Of a stretch of 64,000 nucleotides of DNA, positions 26,091 through 35,424 are shown piece after piece. Origin of the DNA: Bacilli bacterium (GTDB lineage: Bacteria; Bacillota_I; Bacilli_A; RF39; UBA660); contig JAFUAL010000045.1 in NCBI GenBank assembly GCA_017460745.1, positions 73,136-137,135 of the forward strand. The letters are read 5' to 3'. The position numbers were made by a program, and so were the translations under genes. The notes under the pieces were generated by a model. It saw only the letters and a program-made list of their open reading frames with translations, ran no database searches and was not told the DNA's origin. Each line of letters begins with the position of its first letter. The first letter of the stretch is position 1.

Positions 26091-27650
26091 ATGAATAAGG
26101 ATTATTACAAAATATTAGGTGTAGATAAAAATGCAACACAAGAAGAAATTAAAAAAGCTTATAAGAAATTAGCAAAAAAGTATCACCCTGATAATAAAGA
26201 AACAGGAGATGAGAAAAAGTTTAAGGAAGTAAAAGAAGCTTATGATATTTTAAGTGATAATATGAAAAGATTTGCTTATGATGAATTATATAATAATGGC
26301 TCAAAGCAAAAAGATAATTACAATGATTCGGAACAAAAAGATAATTATAATGATAATTCTGAAAATGAAGATTTAAATGATATATTTGGACCTGATTTAG
26401 CAAAAAATCGTATTCGTGTTTTGTCATATATAGCTGAATATCTTAGTAATAAATATGATTTTAAACTATATAATGGTGTGCTATATGGTAGATTTGATAC
26501 CAAATATATAAGCGATACGAAACAATTGGCATATAGAATAAATCAAGATATTAAATTAACTAAGAATCAATTTAAAGAACTTTTATATCAGCTGGAATTA
26601 TATGCAGATAAGATTACAACCCAAATAAATAAAATCAGATTAAATAATGGTATTTTAACATTAACAGATAATGGATCCTATGAGGTAATTAAGGATGATG
26701 GAAGTTTTTGTCCATACAACCTTGATATTGATTATAACAGTAAATTAGAAGACGAAAAAGTTATTAAATTCTTAAATGATGTGAGTTGCAATAATAAAGA
26801 CATTACAAATATGCTTACAGAAATGATTGGTAGTATTTTAATAACTGAACCTAAGGCTCAATTTATGTTTTTTATATATGGTGTTAAAGGCAGAAATGGT
26901 AAAAGTACATTAACTTCTGCCCTAAGAGAATTTGTAGGAAAAGATTTGGCTTCAAATATTAGTATTACTGGTTTTAAAGATGATACTAAACTTTATTCAC
27001 TTGCTGGTAAATTACTTAATATTGCCGATGATGCTGATTATGAAAAAATATATTTAGAGCGTTCACAAACCTTAAAATCGCTTGCTAGTGGTGAATTAAT
27101 TTCTTGTAGACCAATATATAGAAATCCAGTAAGTTTTATGAATACAGCAACTATTATTTGTACAACAAATACAATGCCAGAATTTGCTGATAAAAGTGGT
27201 GGTACTCGTAGAAGATTAATAATAATTGAATTTAATATGGTCGTAGACAAAAATAACAATAACCCTAACTTACTTGAAGAATTAACCACTGATTCTGCTA
27301 AAACGACTTTTTTAAATATTGCTATTAAGGGTATGAATAGATTATTACAAAATAATTATTATATTACCGAAAATGAAACACTTACTAAAACATTAAATGA
27401 ATATTATCATAATTCTGATACAGTAAAAGATTTTATTGATAGTGGTATTAATGAAATAGAAAATCAATTTGTAGCTGATGTGTATAGTTCATACGAAACA
27501 TTTTGCAGCGAAATTATTTGCAAAGAACCAGTAAAAAAGAATATCTTTGGTAGTCGCATGAAGCAATATGGTTATGTATCCAAAGTTGATACTAGACCAA
27601 GAGATGATAGAAAGAAAGTTTCTAAAAGAATTTATGTTAAGAGTGAGTAA
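26091..27650 (+). CDS. J-domain fused to SF3 (D5/P4-type) replicative helicase
   Basis: 519 residues; the ATG at 26091 is preceded by AAGG sites. Residues 1-65 are a complete J domain ([23 protein letters not shown] at 32-34, [18 protein letters not shown]). A short acidic linker with two KDNYND copies follows. The C-terminal part is an SF3 helicase: Walker [11 protein letters not shown] (264-273), Walker [10 protein letters not shown], motif C with TATIICTTN and an arginine finger region GGTRRR. The J domain should recruit host DnaK to the replication complex. The order J domain then SF3 helicase is that of polyomavirus large T antigen. Confidence 0.92.
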   Translation: MNKDYYKILGVDKNATQEEIKKAYKKLAKKYHPDNKETGDEKKFKEVKEAYDILSDNMKRFAYDELYNNGSKQKDNYNDSEQKDNYNDNSENEDLNDIFGPDLAKNRIRVLSYIAEYLSNKYDFKLYNGVLYGRFDTKYISDTKQLAYRINQDIKLTKNQFKELLYQLELYADKITTQINKIRLNNGILTLTDNGSYEVIKDDGSFCPYNLDIDYNSKLEDEKVIKFLNDVSCNNKDITNMLTEMIGSILITEPKAQFMFFIYGVKGRNGKSTLTSALREFVGKDLASNISITGFKDDTKLYSLAGKLLNIADDADYEKIYLERSQTLKSLASGELISCRPIYRNPVSFMNTATIICTTNTMPEFADKSGGTRRRLIIIEFNMVVDKNNNNPNLLEELTTDSAKTTFLNIAIKGMNRLLQNNYYITENETLTKTLNEYYHNSDTVKDFIDSGINEIENQFVADVYSSYETFCSEIICKEPVKKNIFGSRMKQYGYVSKVDTRPRDDRKKVSKRIYVKSE

Positions 27651-27652
27651 TA

Positions 27653-27676
27653 TTACATACTTACATACTTACAAAC
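27653..27676 (+). repeat. Short tandem repeat TTACATAC
   Basis: Two and a half copies of an 8-base unit in the gap after the helicase gene, just before the ribosome site of the next gene. No function assigned. Confidence 0.5.
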
Positions 27677-27714
27677 AAAAAATATTAAATATTATAAAAA
27701 AGGAGAAATTAAAA

Positions 27715-28014
27715 ATGAAAAAGATTAAAAATGAAATTGTAGAAGGAAATACAATTATAGATAATGTAGTTTCAAGCTTCTTTTTTGAAGAAGATGAAGC
27801 AGAAAAAATATTCTTAAGCAGATATATTAAAAATCGTATAGAAATGCTTAAATTGGAAGATTTAATCAACAAGAAAAGTATAGGAATAGCTAATTTTTTA
27901 GCCGATTTTATACATTGCAAAGATTTGAATTTTATAACTAAAGTAATGGATATTACAAATAATGATTTAGATAATAAAAATATAATTTTAGGAGATGTAA
28001 CAAATGAAAAATAA
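27715..28014 (+). CDS. Hypothetical protein (99 aa)
   Basis: ATG at 27715 behind AAAAAGGAG; upstream in-frame codons belong to the helicase region and are not needed. Helical, acidic protein with no known domain. Its end overlaps the next start by 11 bases. Confidence 0.6.
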   Translation: MKKIKNEIVEGNTIIDNVVSSFFFEEDEAEKIFLSRYIKNRIEMLKLEDLINKKSIGIANFLADFIHCKDLNFITKVMDITNNDLDNKNIILGDVTNEK

Positions 28015-28522
28015 TTATTATTCTACAAATGAAATGATAGAAAATGTAAGTAAAAAAATGGAAAAAAATATAACAGATTTTGAAAAGACTTATAAAGGTA
28101 TTTATAAAGATTTAGATGAACTGACTAGTACAATAAATAATAACATGGATTGTTTATTAAGAAGTGATGTTTACAATCTTATAAAACATATTGAAAAAAT
28201 TTTACAAAGAGAAAATTCTGAACCTATTTTAAAAGAAAATACTAATTCTATTAATAATCTTAAAGTTACTTATTTAGCATTAAAAAACAAACTACAGGAT
28301 CTATTTAAATCGGATAATAGAGAGTATTGCTATAAAAATGTAGACTATACAAGTCCTAATTATATAGATTTTGCAAATTTTATTTATAATACTTTGTCTC
28401 ATAAATTTACTTATGAAGAAAAGAAAATTATAGAGGATAAATTAGAAGAATTAAATAATCGTATTGAAGCTAATACTATGCCTGAATACTATTCAAATGC
28501 TTTTTGTGAAATGAAATACTAA
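28004..28522 (+). CDS. Hypothetical coiled-coil protein (172 aa)
   Basis: ATG behind TAGGAGATG inside the previous gene's end. Mostly helical with predicted coiled coil (NVSKKMEKNITDFEKTYKGI) and a Glu/Lys-rich C-terminus (YEEKKIIEDKLEELNNRI). Part of the replication operon by position. A terminator follows. Function unknown. Confidence 0.6.
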   Translation: MKNNYYSTNEMIENVSKKMEKNITDFEKTYKGIYKDLDELTSTINNNMDCLLRSDVYNLIKHIEKILQRENSEPILKENTNSINNLKVTYLALKNKLQDLFKSDNREYCYKNVDYTSPNYIDFANFIYNTLSHKFTYEEKKIIEDKLEELNNRIEANTMPEYYSNAFCEMKY

Positions 28523-28548
28523 TTAAATACAATTAGTGTACTTTTTCT
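28518..28548 (+). terminator. Intrinsic terminator of the replication operon
   Basis: ACTAATT (28518-28524) and AATTAGT (28531-28537), extended by TA pairs, then TACTTTTTCTT. Confidence 0.7.
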
Positions 28549-28677
28549 TAAAATTACGACATAATATTATGCTCAGAAAGCTTTGTAAAACATAATTAGA
28601 TATTTTTCTAAAGGAATTATTTAATCAGTATTACATAAACTTTAATGATTAACTATCAAATGGAAAGGAATAAATTT

Positions 28678-28821
28678 ATGAATATAAATAAGATAACTGA
28701 AGTACAAATGAAAATTATTATTAATACTAGTCTTTATAAAAAGAAAGTAATTGACGAACATACATTTTCAGCTGTAAATGATGTTCTGTTAAAAACTCTT
28801 AAAGGACTACAAACAGCTTAA
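28678..28821 (+). CDS. Small SHOCT-like protein upstream of recombinase 1 (47 aa)
   Basis: ATG behind AAAGGAA. The segment QMKIIINTSLYKKKVIDEHT...VLLKTL matches the pattern of the small protein preceding recombinase 2 (YRLIINKELYDEKVIDLRTY) and of SHOCT-like short proteins often found before large serine recombinases. It may assist or direct recombination, but this is a guess from position. Confidence 0.65.
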   Translation: MNINKITEVQMKIIINTSLYKKKVIDEHTFSAVNDVLLKTLKGLQTA

Positions 28822-28851
28822 TAAAAACTTTAAGTAAGAAGGAGGAAGATT

Positions 28852-30588
28852 ATGAATTATGATGATATTGTTAGTGCAATCGCTCGTGGTGAAAAGATTT
28901 ATAATCTTCCACTTAGAGTTACTTATTATTGTAGAGTATCTACTGATAGTGATGTACAATTAAACTCATTGGATAATCAGTTAGATTATTATGAAGATTA
29001 TATTAAATCAAAACCTGATTGGACATTTGTATCTGGATATGTTGAAGAAGGTGTAACTGGCGTTAGAGTTGATAAAAGACCAAGTTTTAAGCGCATGATT
29101 AGAGATGCCAAATTGAATAGATTTGATTTAATTATTACAAAAGAGGCTTCAAGATTTGCTCGTGATTTAGAAGATTCAATTCACTATATCAGAGAATTAA
29201 AAAAAAATAATGTTGGGGTATTTTTTGAAAATCAAAATTTAAACACATTTGATTCTAACACAGAAGTATTTCTTAATATGATGTTTAATATTGCTCAAGA
29301 AGAAAGTAAAAAATTATCTGCTCGTGTTAAATTTGGCCATAGACAAGCAATAGCAAAAGGACACGTATTAGGTTCTTCAAATATAACCGGATATAAAAAA
29401 GATAAGTGTAAATTAATAATTGTTCCTGAAGAAGCTAAATTTATTAGAACAGTATTTGAATTATATGCTACTGGTGAGTATGGATTCCATAAATTAGCAA
29501 AGAAATTAGCTACCTTAGGATATTATAATAAAAAAGGAAGATTTTATGATAAAGATACATTAAAACGTATGATTAGTAATCCAAAGTATAAGGGCTTTTA
29601 TCGTGGACACACATACGAGATAATGGATTATCGAACTAAAAGAAGAAGAACTATTCCAAAGGATGAACAAGTATTAGGATCAGAAAAATGTACTGATGGT
29701 TCTATACCAGCTATTGTGTCTGAAGAAATATGGGATAAAGCAAACGAAATATTAAGCACAAGAACAGCTAGTTATCAAAATAATAATTATTGGTCCGGGG
29801 GATTAAAATACCCTTTTAGTTCAAAAATTTATTGTAAGGAACATAATACAAATTTTCAAAGGTCTCACGGTAATAGAAGAAAGAATAGACCTACTTGGAG
29901 TTGCGGTATGTATTTAAATTATAGACTTGAAGCTTGTGCCTCACCTGTTATTGCTGAAAAAGATTTATTAAATATTATGAATATAATAATGAATAATATT
30001 ATTCCACAAAAAAATACTATTATTGAAAGTATGTTAGAGTTGTATAAAAATATTGATATAAATAATAAATATGATGAGGAACTGAAAAGCATTGAACGAA
30101 GTATTAAAAGAATTGAAGATAAAAAGACACTTGCTCTTGATTTAGTATTAGATGGTGAGTTAAAGAAAGAAGAACTTAAAGTGCAATTTGCTAACTATGA
30201 AATAGATTTAAAAAGACTTGTTAGAGATAAAGAAAATATATTAAAAGAAGTTGATAAAATAAAAGAAAGCAATATTAATATAGATAAAATGTCCAGGTCT
30301 ATTCAAGAAGAAATTGAAGGAGGTTCTTTGGAAGAATTTGTTAGAAAGTTTGTAGATGAAATAATAGTTTCAAAAATTGATGACGATAGATATAATATAA
30401 TATTAGATATATACTTAAACTTATTTGCAGAAGAAAGACCTAGAATTAAAGGCGCTAGACATATTGATGGCCCTACAGAAGATGAAATACTTTATTTAGA
30501 AAATCAGCAATGCGATAGTATTGAAATAGTAAGACCAGATAGGAATATGAATAAATTTACTTATAATGTATACGTAGAAACATTATAA
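28852..30588 (+). CDS. Large serine recombinase (integrase) of element 1
   Basis: 578 residues behind AAGGAGG. N-terminal catalytic domain with YYCRVSTD (nucleophile Ser30), TKEASRFARD and the long helix-E; then a recombinase domain (GYNKK-type segment, YKGFYRGHTYE), a zinc-ribbon region (YCKEHNT...SCGMYLN...ACASP) and a C-terminal coiled coil (ELKSIERSIKRIEDKKTLAL region). It should catalyse integration between attP and the PBP SXXK codon. It is related along its whole length to recombinase 2 (59696) but clearly diverged. Confidence 0.95.
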   Translation: MNYDDIVSAIARGEKIYNLPLRVTYYCRVSTDSDVQLNSLDNQLDYYEDYIKSKPDWTFVSGYVEEGVTGVRVDKRPSFKRMIRDAKLNRFDLIITKEASRFARDLEDSIHYIRELKKNNVGVFFENQNLNTFDSNTEVFLNMMFNIAQEESKKLSARVKFGHRQAIAKGHVLGSSNITGYKKDKCKLIIVPEEAKFIRTVFELYATGEYGFHKLAKKLATLGYYNKKGRFYDKDTLKRMISNPKYKGFYRGHTYEIMDYRTKRRRTIPKDEQVLGSEKCTDGSIPAIVSEEIWDKANEILSTRTASYQNNNYWSGGLKYPFSSKIYCKEHNTNFQRSHGNRRKNRPTWSCGMYLNYRLEACASPVIAEKDLLNIMNIIMNNIIPQKNTIIESMLELYKNIDINNKYDEELKSIERSIKRIEDKKTLALDLVLDGELKKEELKVQFANYEIDLKRLVRDKENILKEVDKIKESNINIDKMSRSIQEEIEGGSLEEFVRKFVDEIIVSKIDDDRYNIILDIYLNLFAEERPRIKGARHIDGPTEDEILYLENQQCDSIEIVRPDRNMNKFTYNVYVETL

Positions 30589-30654
30589 GTTTTTTTATTG
30601 AAAATTAATTTATAAAACTGTGTAAATGATATAATATTATTACGGAGGTACTAT

Positions 30655-31887
30655 ATGGTTATAAGAAAAATAAGTTGTGATAATATTAATTATAAAAATG
30701 TATGTGGTGAATTAGATATTGAACATAGAGTTTTGCGTCTTAATTTAGATAATCAAGAATTTAAGAACTTATTTGATTTTTATGTTGATGAGCTATCAGA
30801 TAATTCAAGTAAATTAAATGTTTATAAGATTTGCTATTTAGTTGATGACAAGGGCATTTATTATACTTGTAATGGTTGTATTTGGGGATATAGTAGAAAA
30901 GATAAATATAGTTCTGTTAAAGTATATACAGCTCCTATTGATGTTATTTATGAGAACAAAATAGTTCTAGATAGCAATGTTGATAAAATAAAAATTACAC
31001 GCTTATTATTAAAAACATCATATCCATTGTACACGGAATTTAAATGGCATATTGCAAAATTTAGTATGAAGTATGATAGCAGAAAAACAATAAGCATATT
31101 AACTTCTAAAAGTGATGATAAATTTTATATTGACTTATTAGTTGAAAGTAATACTGATACTACTTTTAAAACTTTATCTAAAATTTTATATTCAATTCTT
31201 GAATTAATTTTTTTGATTTTTGGAGATATTCCAAAATTAGAAAACATAATTTTATATGATAAAAATACTGAATTTAAGTTGTATCGAGAATTAGTAGATA
31301 AATACCACCAAAGAGAACAAATTAATCCTAAAAATGAAATAATTAGTAATATTGATTCACATATTATTACTCCTAAATTAATTCAAAAATTTATAGAATT
31401 TAGAAAAGAAACAAAAATATTATTTGATATGCTTATGATTGCTATGAATAATAATGGATATTTAGAAATTAATAATTCATCATTACTTCAGCTTTTGGAT
31501 GGCTTGTCTAAAACAATTGGGCCATTTTCAAATGAAAATTTTAGGGAAATATTAGATTATTATTTCAAAGATAACAATAGTACAAATTATTTACTATCAA
31601 AAAGAGATAAGAAGATGATTAATGTTGGTACAAGTACTGATAAAGATTACATATTTATTATAAAAGCAGTTGGTCATAGAAATTATTTATCCCATTTGGA
31701 TATAAAAAGAAATAGAAAAGTTTTTATAAATTTTGAAAACAATTATGCTTATTGGAAATTATCTATATGTCTAAGACTTTATATAGCTGATTATCTTGGT
31801 ATTACAGTTGACAAACAATTAGTAAAAAGTTTACTAATATTAATCGATAAGTGGGCTGTTAATAAACATTTTAGATATAAAATTTAA
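30655..31887 (+). CDS. ApeA-like HEPN-domain protein (putative abortive-infection RNase)
   Basis: 410 residues behind ACGGAGG. The N-terminal two-thirds are beta-rich (sensor-like part of ApeA-type proteins); the C-terminal helical domain has AVGHRNYLSHLD, the RN-x3-H motif of HEPN ribonucleases. It lies alone between recombinase 1 and attR, a usual place for cargo genes. Known ApeA proteins stop phage growth by cutting RNA. Family assignment is from pattern only; the HEPN motif itself is clear. Confidence 0.7.
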   Translation: MVIRKISCDNINYKNVCGELDIEHRVLRLNLDNQEFKNLFDFYVDELSDNSSKLNVYKICYLVDDKGIYYTCNGCIWGYSRKDKYSSVKVYTAPIDVIYENKIVLDSNVDKIKITRLLLKTSYPLYTEFKWHIAKFSMKYDSRKTISILTSKSDDKFYIDLLVESNTDTTFKTLSKILYSILELIFLIFGDIPKLENIILYDKNTEFKLYRELVDKYHQREQINPKNEIISNIDSHIITPKLIQKFIEFRKETKILFDMLMIAMNNNGYLEINNSSLLQLLDGLSKTIGPFSNENFREILDYYFKDNNSTNYLLSKRDKKMINVGTSTDKDYIFIIKAVGHRNYLSHLDIKRNRKVFINFENNYAYWKLSICLRLYIADYLGITVDKQLVKSLLILIDKWAVNKHFRYKI

Positions 31888-31894
31888 TATGTGT

Positions 31895-31916
31895 CGGTAT
31901 GGTTGCTACGTTCAAA
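31895..31916 (+). repeat. attR of element 1
   Basis: CGGTATGGTTGCTA (31895-31908), the exact inverse of the attL arm, followed five bases later by the PBP codon AAA (31914-31916) and then PBP sequence. An apparent 79-codon ORF starting at 31899 uses an ATG inside this arm and is not a separate gene. Confidence 0.85.
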
Positions 31917-32081
31917 ATAATAACTATGTCAAGTGCTGTAGAAGAAAAAGTCATAGATATTTATAATGATCATTTTTATGATTCAGGAAGTGTTCATATA
32001 AATGGAACAAGAATAGGGTGTTGGAAAAGTGGAGGTCATGGAGATCAAACATTCTTGCAAGTTTTAGAAAATTCATGTAAT
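31914..32081 (+). pseudogene. Class B penicillin-binding protein, piece 2 of 3
   Basis: This 168-base stretch between the two elements codes for PBP residues 294-349: K-IITMSSAVEEKVIDIYNDHF, then CWKSGGHGDQTFLQVLENSCN. It joins in frame to piece 1 at the SXXK Lys codon and to piece 3 at the SXN Asn codon (Ser347, Asn349). It has no ribosome site. The conserved GGHG and SCN segments make the match to SpoVD/FtsI-type transpeptidases clear. Confidence 0.93.
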
Positions 32082-32102
32082 CTTGGAATAAATACAGGAA
32101 CA
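32079..32102 (+). repeat. attL of element 2
   Basis: AATC (32079-32082), shared with the right end, then the arm AATACAGGAACA (32091-32102). The inverse arm with one mismatch is at 61367-61378. Equal 10-base distances from the arms to AA point to AA as the crossover dinucleotide. Confidence 0.8.
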
Positions 32103-32221
32103 TATTTGAATTTGAAGAAAAACTTGCAAATAATATAAATTACTCTACCAAAGTTGAGGTTTGTTCTACATACAATTTAATATATGATGGAGTTCAATAT
32201 TCTAATAGTGAGGTAATTGAT

Positions 32222-33007
32222 ATGTCTAAAACTAGTGTTATTTCTAATGTAGATAAAGAAGCATCTAAAAGAAAATCAAAATTATTAAATGTAGATACAA
32301 GTTGTTATGAAAATATAATTTATAATAAAAAAGATATTGCTATTAAGTTATTTGATGAATTTGATAAACAAATCTTAAATATAAGTAATGATATTAAAAG
32401 AAATTATTTAATTAAAAATGTTGCATATAAACTTGTTAAAAAAATAATTGAAGTACAAGTTGATCAATCTGATATTTTAATATCGTTTTATAAAGATATA
32501 AAACAATTTGATTATGAAAATAAATTGTCTATAAGAAAAGGATATGAAAAATCTAGTTTATGTTATTTTATTAAAATAGATAATATGGAAGAATTAACTT
32601 ATATTATTGAATTATGTAAAAAACTATACTATTATTTGTCTGAATCCAGAGTTGATCCAGTAGATAGTTTATTTAAAACTCTTTCTATTAAGATTAATGC
32701 AATTAATTCTAATGTTACTTCTCATATTACTAATAAAGGACTAATGTTTAAAAGTAGAAGAAACTTTACTATCCTATCTAAAAAGAAGTATGGTATTTAT
32801 GTAAGATTATTAAATGTTGAAGACAATAGCAATATTCTTAATATAGTTGGTAGATCAAATTATGAACCATTGTGTAGATATTTCAAAGTTATAAATGAAA
32901 ATGATATAGATGTAATAATACCATATATAATAAAAAGTTATGAATTATCTAAATATAATCCAATAGATTTAAAAAATAATTTTATTAATTTATATTATTC
33001 AGAATAA
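32222..33007 (+). CDS. Protein with two DUF5655-like domains (261 aa)
   Basis: The ATG at 32222 follows GTGAGGT at 7 bases. Residues 40-145 (IAIKLFDEFDKQILNISNDI...LCYFIKIDNMEELTYIIELCK) and 150-250 (FTILSKKKYGIYVRLLN...CRYFKVINENDIDVIIPYIIKSY) both look like DUF5655, a domain found at the end of DUF262/GmrSD-type and nuclease proteins. The frame is open upstream to the att core, so in the excised circle it would be continuous with the recombinase ORF. It precedes a methyltransferase and a DUF262-HNH protein, suggesting a shared defence role. Confidence 0.65.
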   Translation: MSKTSVISNVDKEASKRKSKLLNVDTSCYENIIYNKKDIAIKLFDEFDKQILNISNDIKRNYLIKNVAYKLVKKIIEVQVDQSDILISFYKDIKQFDYENKLSIRKGYEKSSLCYFIKIDNMEELTYIIELCKKLYYYLSESRVDPVDSLFKTLSIKINAINSNVTSHITNKGLMFKSRRNFTILSKKKYGIYVRLLNVEDNSNILNIVGRSNYEPLCRYFKVINENDIDVIIPYIIKSYELSKYNPIDLKNNFINLYYSE

Positions 33008-33092
33008 TATAAATTTTTTTATACACTCATTTAAGTAAAATTCAAAAAAATATGATATAATTATTTATATAACGAACGGAAGTGATATTATT

Positions 33093-34202
33093 ATGGCTAA
33101 AAATACTCAATTAGCAAATGCTAAAAAAGAAAAAGATGATGAATTTTATACTGAATATTCAGATATAGAAAAAGAAATGAATGCCTATTTAGAATATAAT
33201 CCAGATGTTTTTAAAGATAAAACTATATTACTTCCATGTGATGATCCAGAATGGAGTAATTTTACAAGATATTTTGCACAAAATTTTGAATTATTAGGAT
33301 TAAAAAAATTAATTAGTACAAGTTATGCAAATGATAAAAAAAGTGCAGTGTTCGTTCAATTATCATTATTTGAGCAAGAGAGTCCTAAGTTTGATAAGAA
33401 CAAAACAAATTCACATGGTAAAATATTTACCTTAGATCGAGATACAAATAAGTCTGGTAAAATAGATATTAATGATTTAGAATGGGATTATTTAAAGGGT
33501 GATGGTGATTTTAGATCTGACGAAGTAAAAAAATTAAGAGATGAAGCAGATATTATAATAACTAATCCACCATTTTCATTATTTAGGGAGTTTCTTGCAT
33601 GGTTAATCGATGGAAAAAAACAATTTATAATTATTGGTAATGAAAACGATGCTACAACTAAAGAAACTTTTCCTTTAATTAGAGATGGAATTATATGGTT
33701 AGGTAAAAATGCTGGTGATATGGCTTTTAAAGTTCCAAAAGATTCAGAGCCAAGAGATACTAGATTTTGGATTGATGAAAAAGGTCAAAAATGGCGTAGT
33801 ATGGGTAATATTTGTTGGTACACAAATATAGATTTAAAAAGAAGACATACAGAGCTAAAATTAATGACTATGGAAGATAATTTAAGATATAATAAGCCAT
33901 TAATAAAAAAACTTGAAAAAGATTATGGTGATAATAAATATCCAACTTTTGATAACTATAAAGCAATAGAAGTGCCTAGATATGATGCTATACCATCTGA
34001 TTACTCTGGTGTTATGGGTGTTCCAATTACTTTCTTAAAATTTCATAATCCAAAACAATTTAGGATAATTGGTCATACACATTCTGGTGATACGACAAAA
34101 GAAGTTGAAGAATTAAGAACTATTCCTTCTTTACGACATAGAGGTCATATTAATGGGAAACAAATTTATGATAGAATTTTAATTCAGAAAGTAGATGAAT
34201 AA
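33093..34202 (+). CDS. EcoRI-methylase-like adenine-specific DNA methyltransferase
   Basis: 369 residues behind CGGAAGTGAT. It contains [19 protein letters not shown] at the N-terminus, [12 protein letters not shown] and the catalytic motif [14 protein letters not shown], all typical of the EcoRI-methylase-like family that forms N6-methyladenine. It is followed, with an 8-base overlap, by a DUF262-HNH protein that is the best candidate for a matching endonuclease. Complete. Confidence 0.9.
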   Translation: MAKNTQLANAKKEKDDEFYTEYSDIEKEMNAYLEYNPDVFKDKTILLPCDDPEWSNFTRYFAQNFELLGLKKLISTSYANDKKSAVFVQLSLFEQESPKFDKNKTNSHGKIFTLDRDTNKSGKIDINDLEWDYLKGDGDFRSDEVKKLRDEADIIITNPPFSLFREFLAWLIDGKKQFIIIGNENDATTKETFPLIRDGIIWLGKNAGDMAFKVPKDSEPRDTRFWIDEKGQKWRSMGNICWYTNIDLKRRHTELKLMTMEDNLRYNKPLIKKLEKDYGDNKYPTFDNYKAIEVPRYDAIPSDYSGVMGVPITFLKFHNPKQFRIIGHTHSGDTTKEVEELRTIPSLRHRGHINGKQIYDRILIQKVDE

Positions 34203-35391
34203 TATTATGGAAACAATTTTAAGAACAGATTTAAAAATTAAAGATATTTGTGAGGGATTTCAATATAGTGAAAGTGAAGAAAAAGGATTATTTGGTTGGA
34301 GTGGCAAATTAACAATTCAACCAGAATATCAAAGAAATTATATTTATGCAAATGGAAAAGATGATGTTGCAGTAATTGATTCTTTGTTAAAAGGTTATCC
34401 AATAGGTTTAATATATTTTGTTGAATCAGAAAAAGATAAATATGAGATATTAGATGGTCAACAAAGAATTACTAGTATTGGTAGATATATTACAAATTGG
34501 TTTGCTTGGATTGATGATTCAGGTATTCCATATAAGTTTAATTCATTACCAGAAGATAAACAAAAAAAGATTTTAGAAACAGAATTAACAATATATATAT
34601 GTAAAGGTGAAGAATCAGAAATAAAAGAATGGTTTAAAACTATTAATATTGCAGGTAAACCATTAAATGATCAAGAATTATTAAATGCTATTTATAGTGG
34701 AAGTTTTATTTCAAAGGCTAAAGAAGTATTTAGTAATAGTCAAAATTCTAATCTTCATAAATGGCTAAGTTATATGAAAGTTGATGTTAAAAGACAAGGA
34801 TTACTTGAGGTTGCACTTGGTTGGGTTTCTAAAGATTGGGAAAAAGATGGAAATTTAGAGCATTATATGGCAGAACATAGAAAAGATGACAATATTAATG
34901 AATTAAATTCTTATTTCAATGATGTAATTAATTGGGTATCAACAGTCTTTACTGATGTAGAAGATGAAATGCAAAGTGTTAATTGGGGTAAAATGTATGA
35001 AAAGTATCATAAAAATCCATATAATTCTCAAGAAGTTTCAAAAAAACTTCATGAGCTATATAGTGATTTCTTTGTCAAAGATAGAAAAGGATGCTATGAA
35101 TATATTTTAAATGGTTGTAAGGCAGAAGATATAAAATTATTAAATATTAGATTATTTGATGAACCAGTAAAAAAGACTGTATATGCTAAACAAACTCAGG
35201 AAGCAAAATCAAAAGAAATATCAAATTGTCCTATGTGTGTATTAGAGGGTTTGAGCAACAAAAATAAAATATGGGAATATAAAGATATGGATGCAGATCA
35301 TGTAACTGCTTGGAGTAAAGGTGGATCTACTGATATTTCAAACTGCCAAATGTTATGTAGAACACATAATCATATCAAAGGAAATAGATAA
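34195..35391 (+). CDS. DUF262 plus HNH endonuclease protein
   Basis: 398 residues (ATG at 34195; another ATG is four codons on). The N-terminal DUF262 (ParB/Srx-like nucleotide-binding) domain has [20 protein letters not shown] and [11 protein letters not shown] (DGQQR). The C-terminus has CPMC and an HNH nuclease ([21 protein letters not shown], then CRTHNHIKG). DUF262-HNH proteins include GmrSD-like type IV restriction enzymes. The overlap with an EcoRI-type methyltransferase suggests a two-gene restriction-modification-like unit; self versus non-self logic is unknown. Confidence 0.85.
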   Translation: MNNIMETILRTDLKIKDICEGFQYSESEEKGLFGWSGKLTIQPEYQRNYIYANGKDDVAVIDSLLKGYPIGLIYFVESEKDKYEILDGQQRITSIGRYITNWFAWIDDSGIPYKFNSLPEDKQKKILETELTIYICKGEESEIKEWFKTINIAGKPLNDQELLNAIYSGSFISKAKEVFSNSQNSNLHKWLSYMKVDVKRQGLLEVALGWVSKDWEKDGNLEHYMAEHRKDDNINELNSYFNDVINWVSTVFTDVEDEMQSVNWGKMYEKYHKNPYNSQEVSKKLHELYSDFFVKDRKGCYEYILNGCKAEDIKLLNIRLFDEPVKKTVYAKQTQEAKSKEISNCPMCVLEGLSNKNKIWEYKDMDADHVTAWSKGGSTDISNCQMLCRTHNHIKGNR

Positions 35392-35392
35392 A

Positions 35393-35424
35393 AAAAGAAA
35401 TAGTCGTTAATGATTATTTCTTTT
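35393..35424. terminator. Bidirectional terminator
   Basis: AAAAGAAATA (35393-35402) and TATTTCTTTT (35415-35424) between the convergent DUF262-HNH gene and the repressor, overlapping the repressor's last codons. Confidence 0.75.

Larger units (their letters stand above)
13874..31916 (+). mobile_element. Element 1: about 18.0-kb serine-recombinase integrative element (satellite- or plasmid-like)
   Basis: Bounded by the two copies of the AAA (Lys) codon of the PBP SXXK motif. It carries its own large serine recombinase (28852), an excisionase-like HTH protein, a small resolvase, a repressor with operators, a DNA polymerase, an SF3 helicase with J domain, a type III restriction-modification pair and an ApeA-like HEPN protein. 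No capsid, portal, terminase, relaxase or transfer gene is visible. It could be a phage satellite, an integrated plasmid or a mobilisable island that borrows transfer functions. Confidence 0.88.

Noticed and set aside
27653-27676. CRISPR-like or iteron array
   Set aside because: Only two and a half copies of an 8-base unit without spacers.
31899-32138. 79-codon ORF as an independent gene
   Set aside because: Its ATG lies in the att arm, it has no ribosome site, and its sequence is the missing middle of the PBP followed by out-of-context codons of element 2.
32081-32221. Upstream in-frame extension of the DUF5655 gene as normal coding sequence
   Set aside because: No start codon occurs in these 47 codons and the ATG at 32222 has a good ribosome site; kept only as a finding about the circular form.
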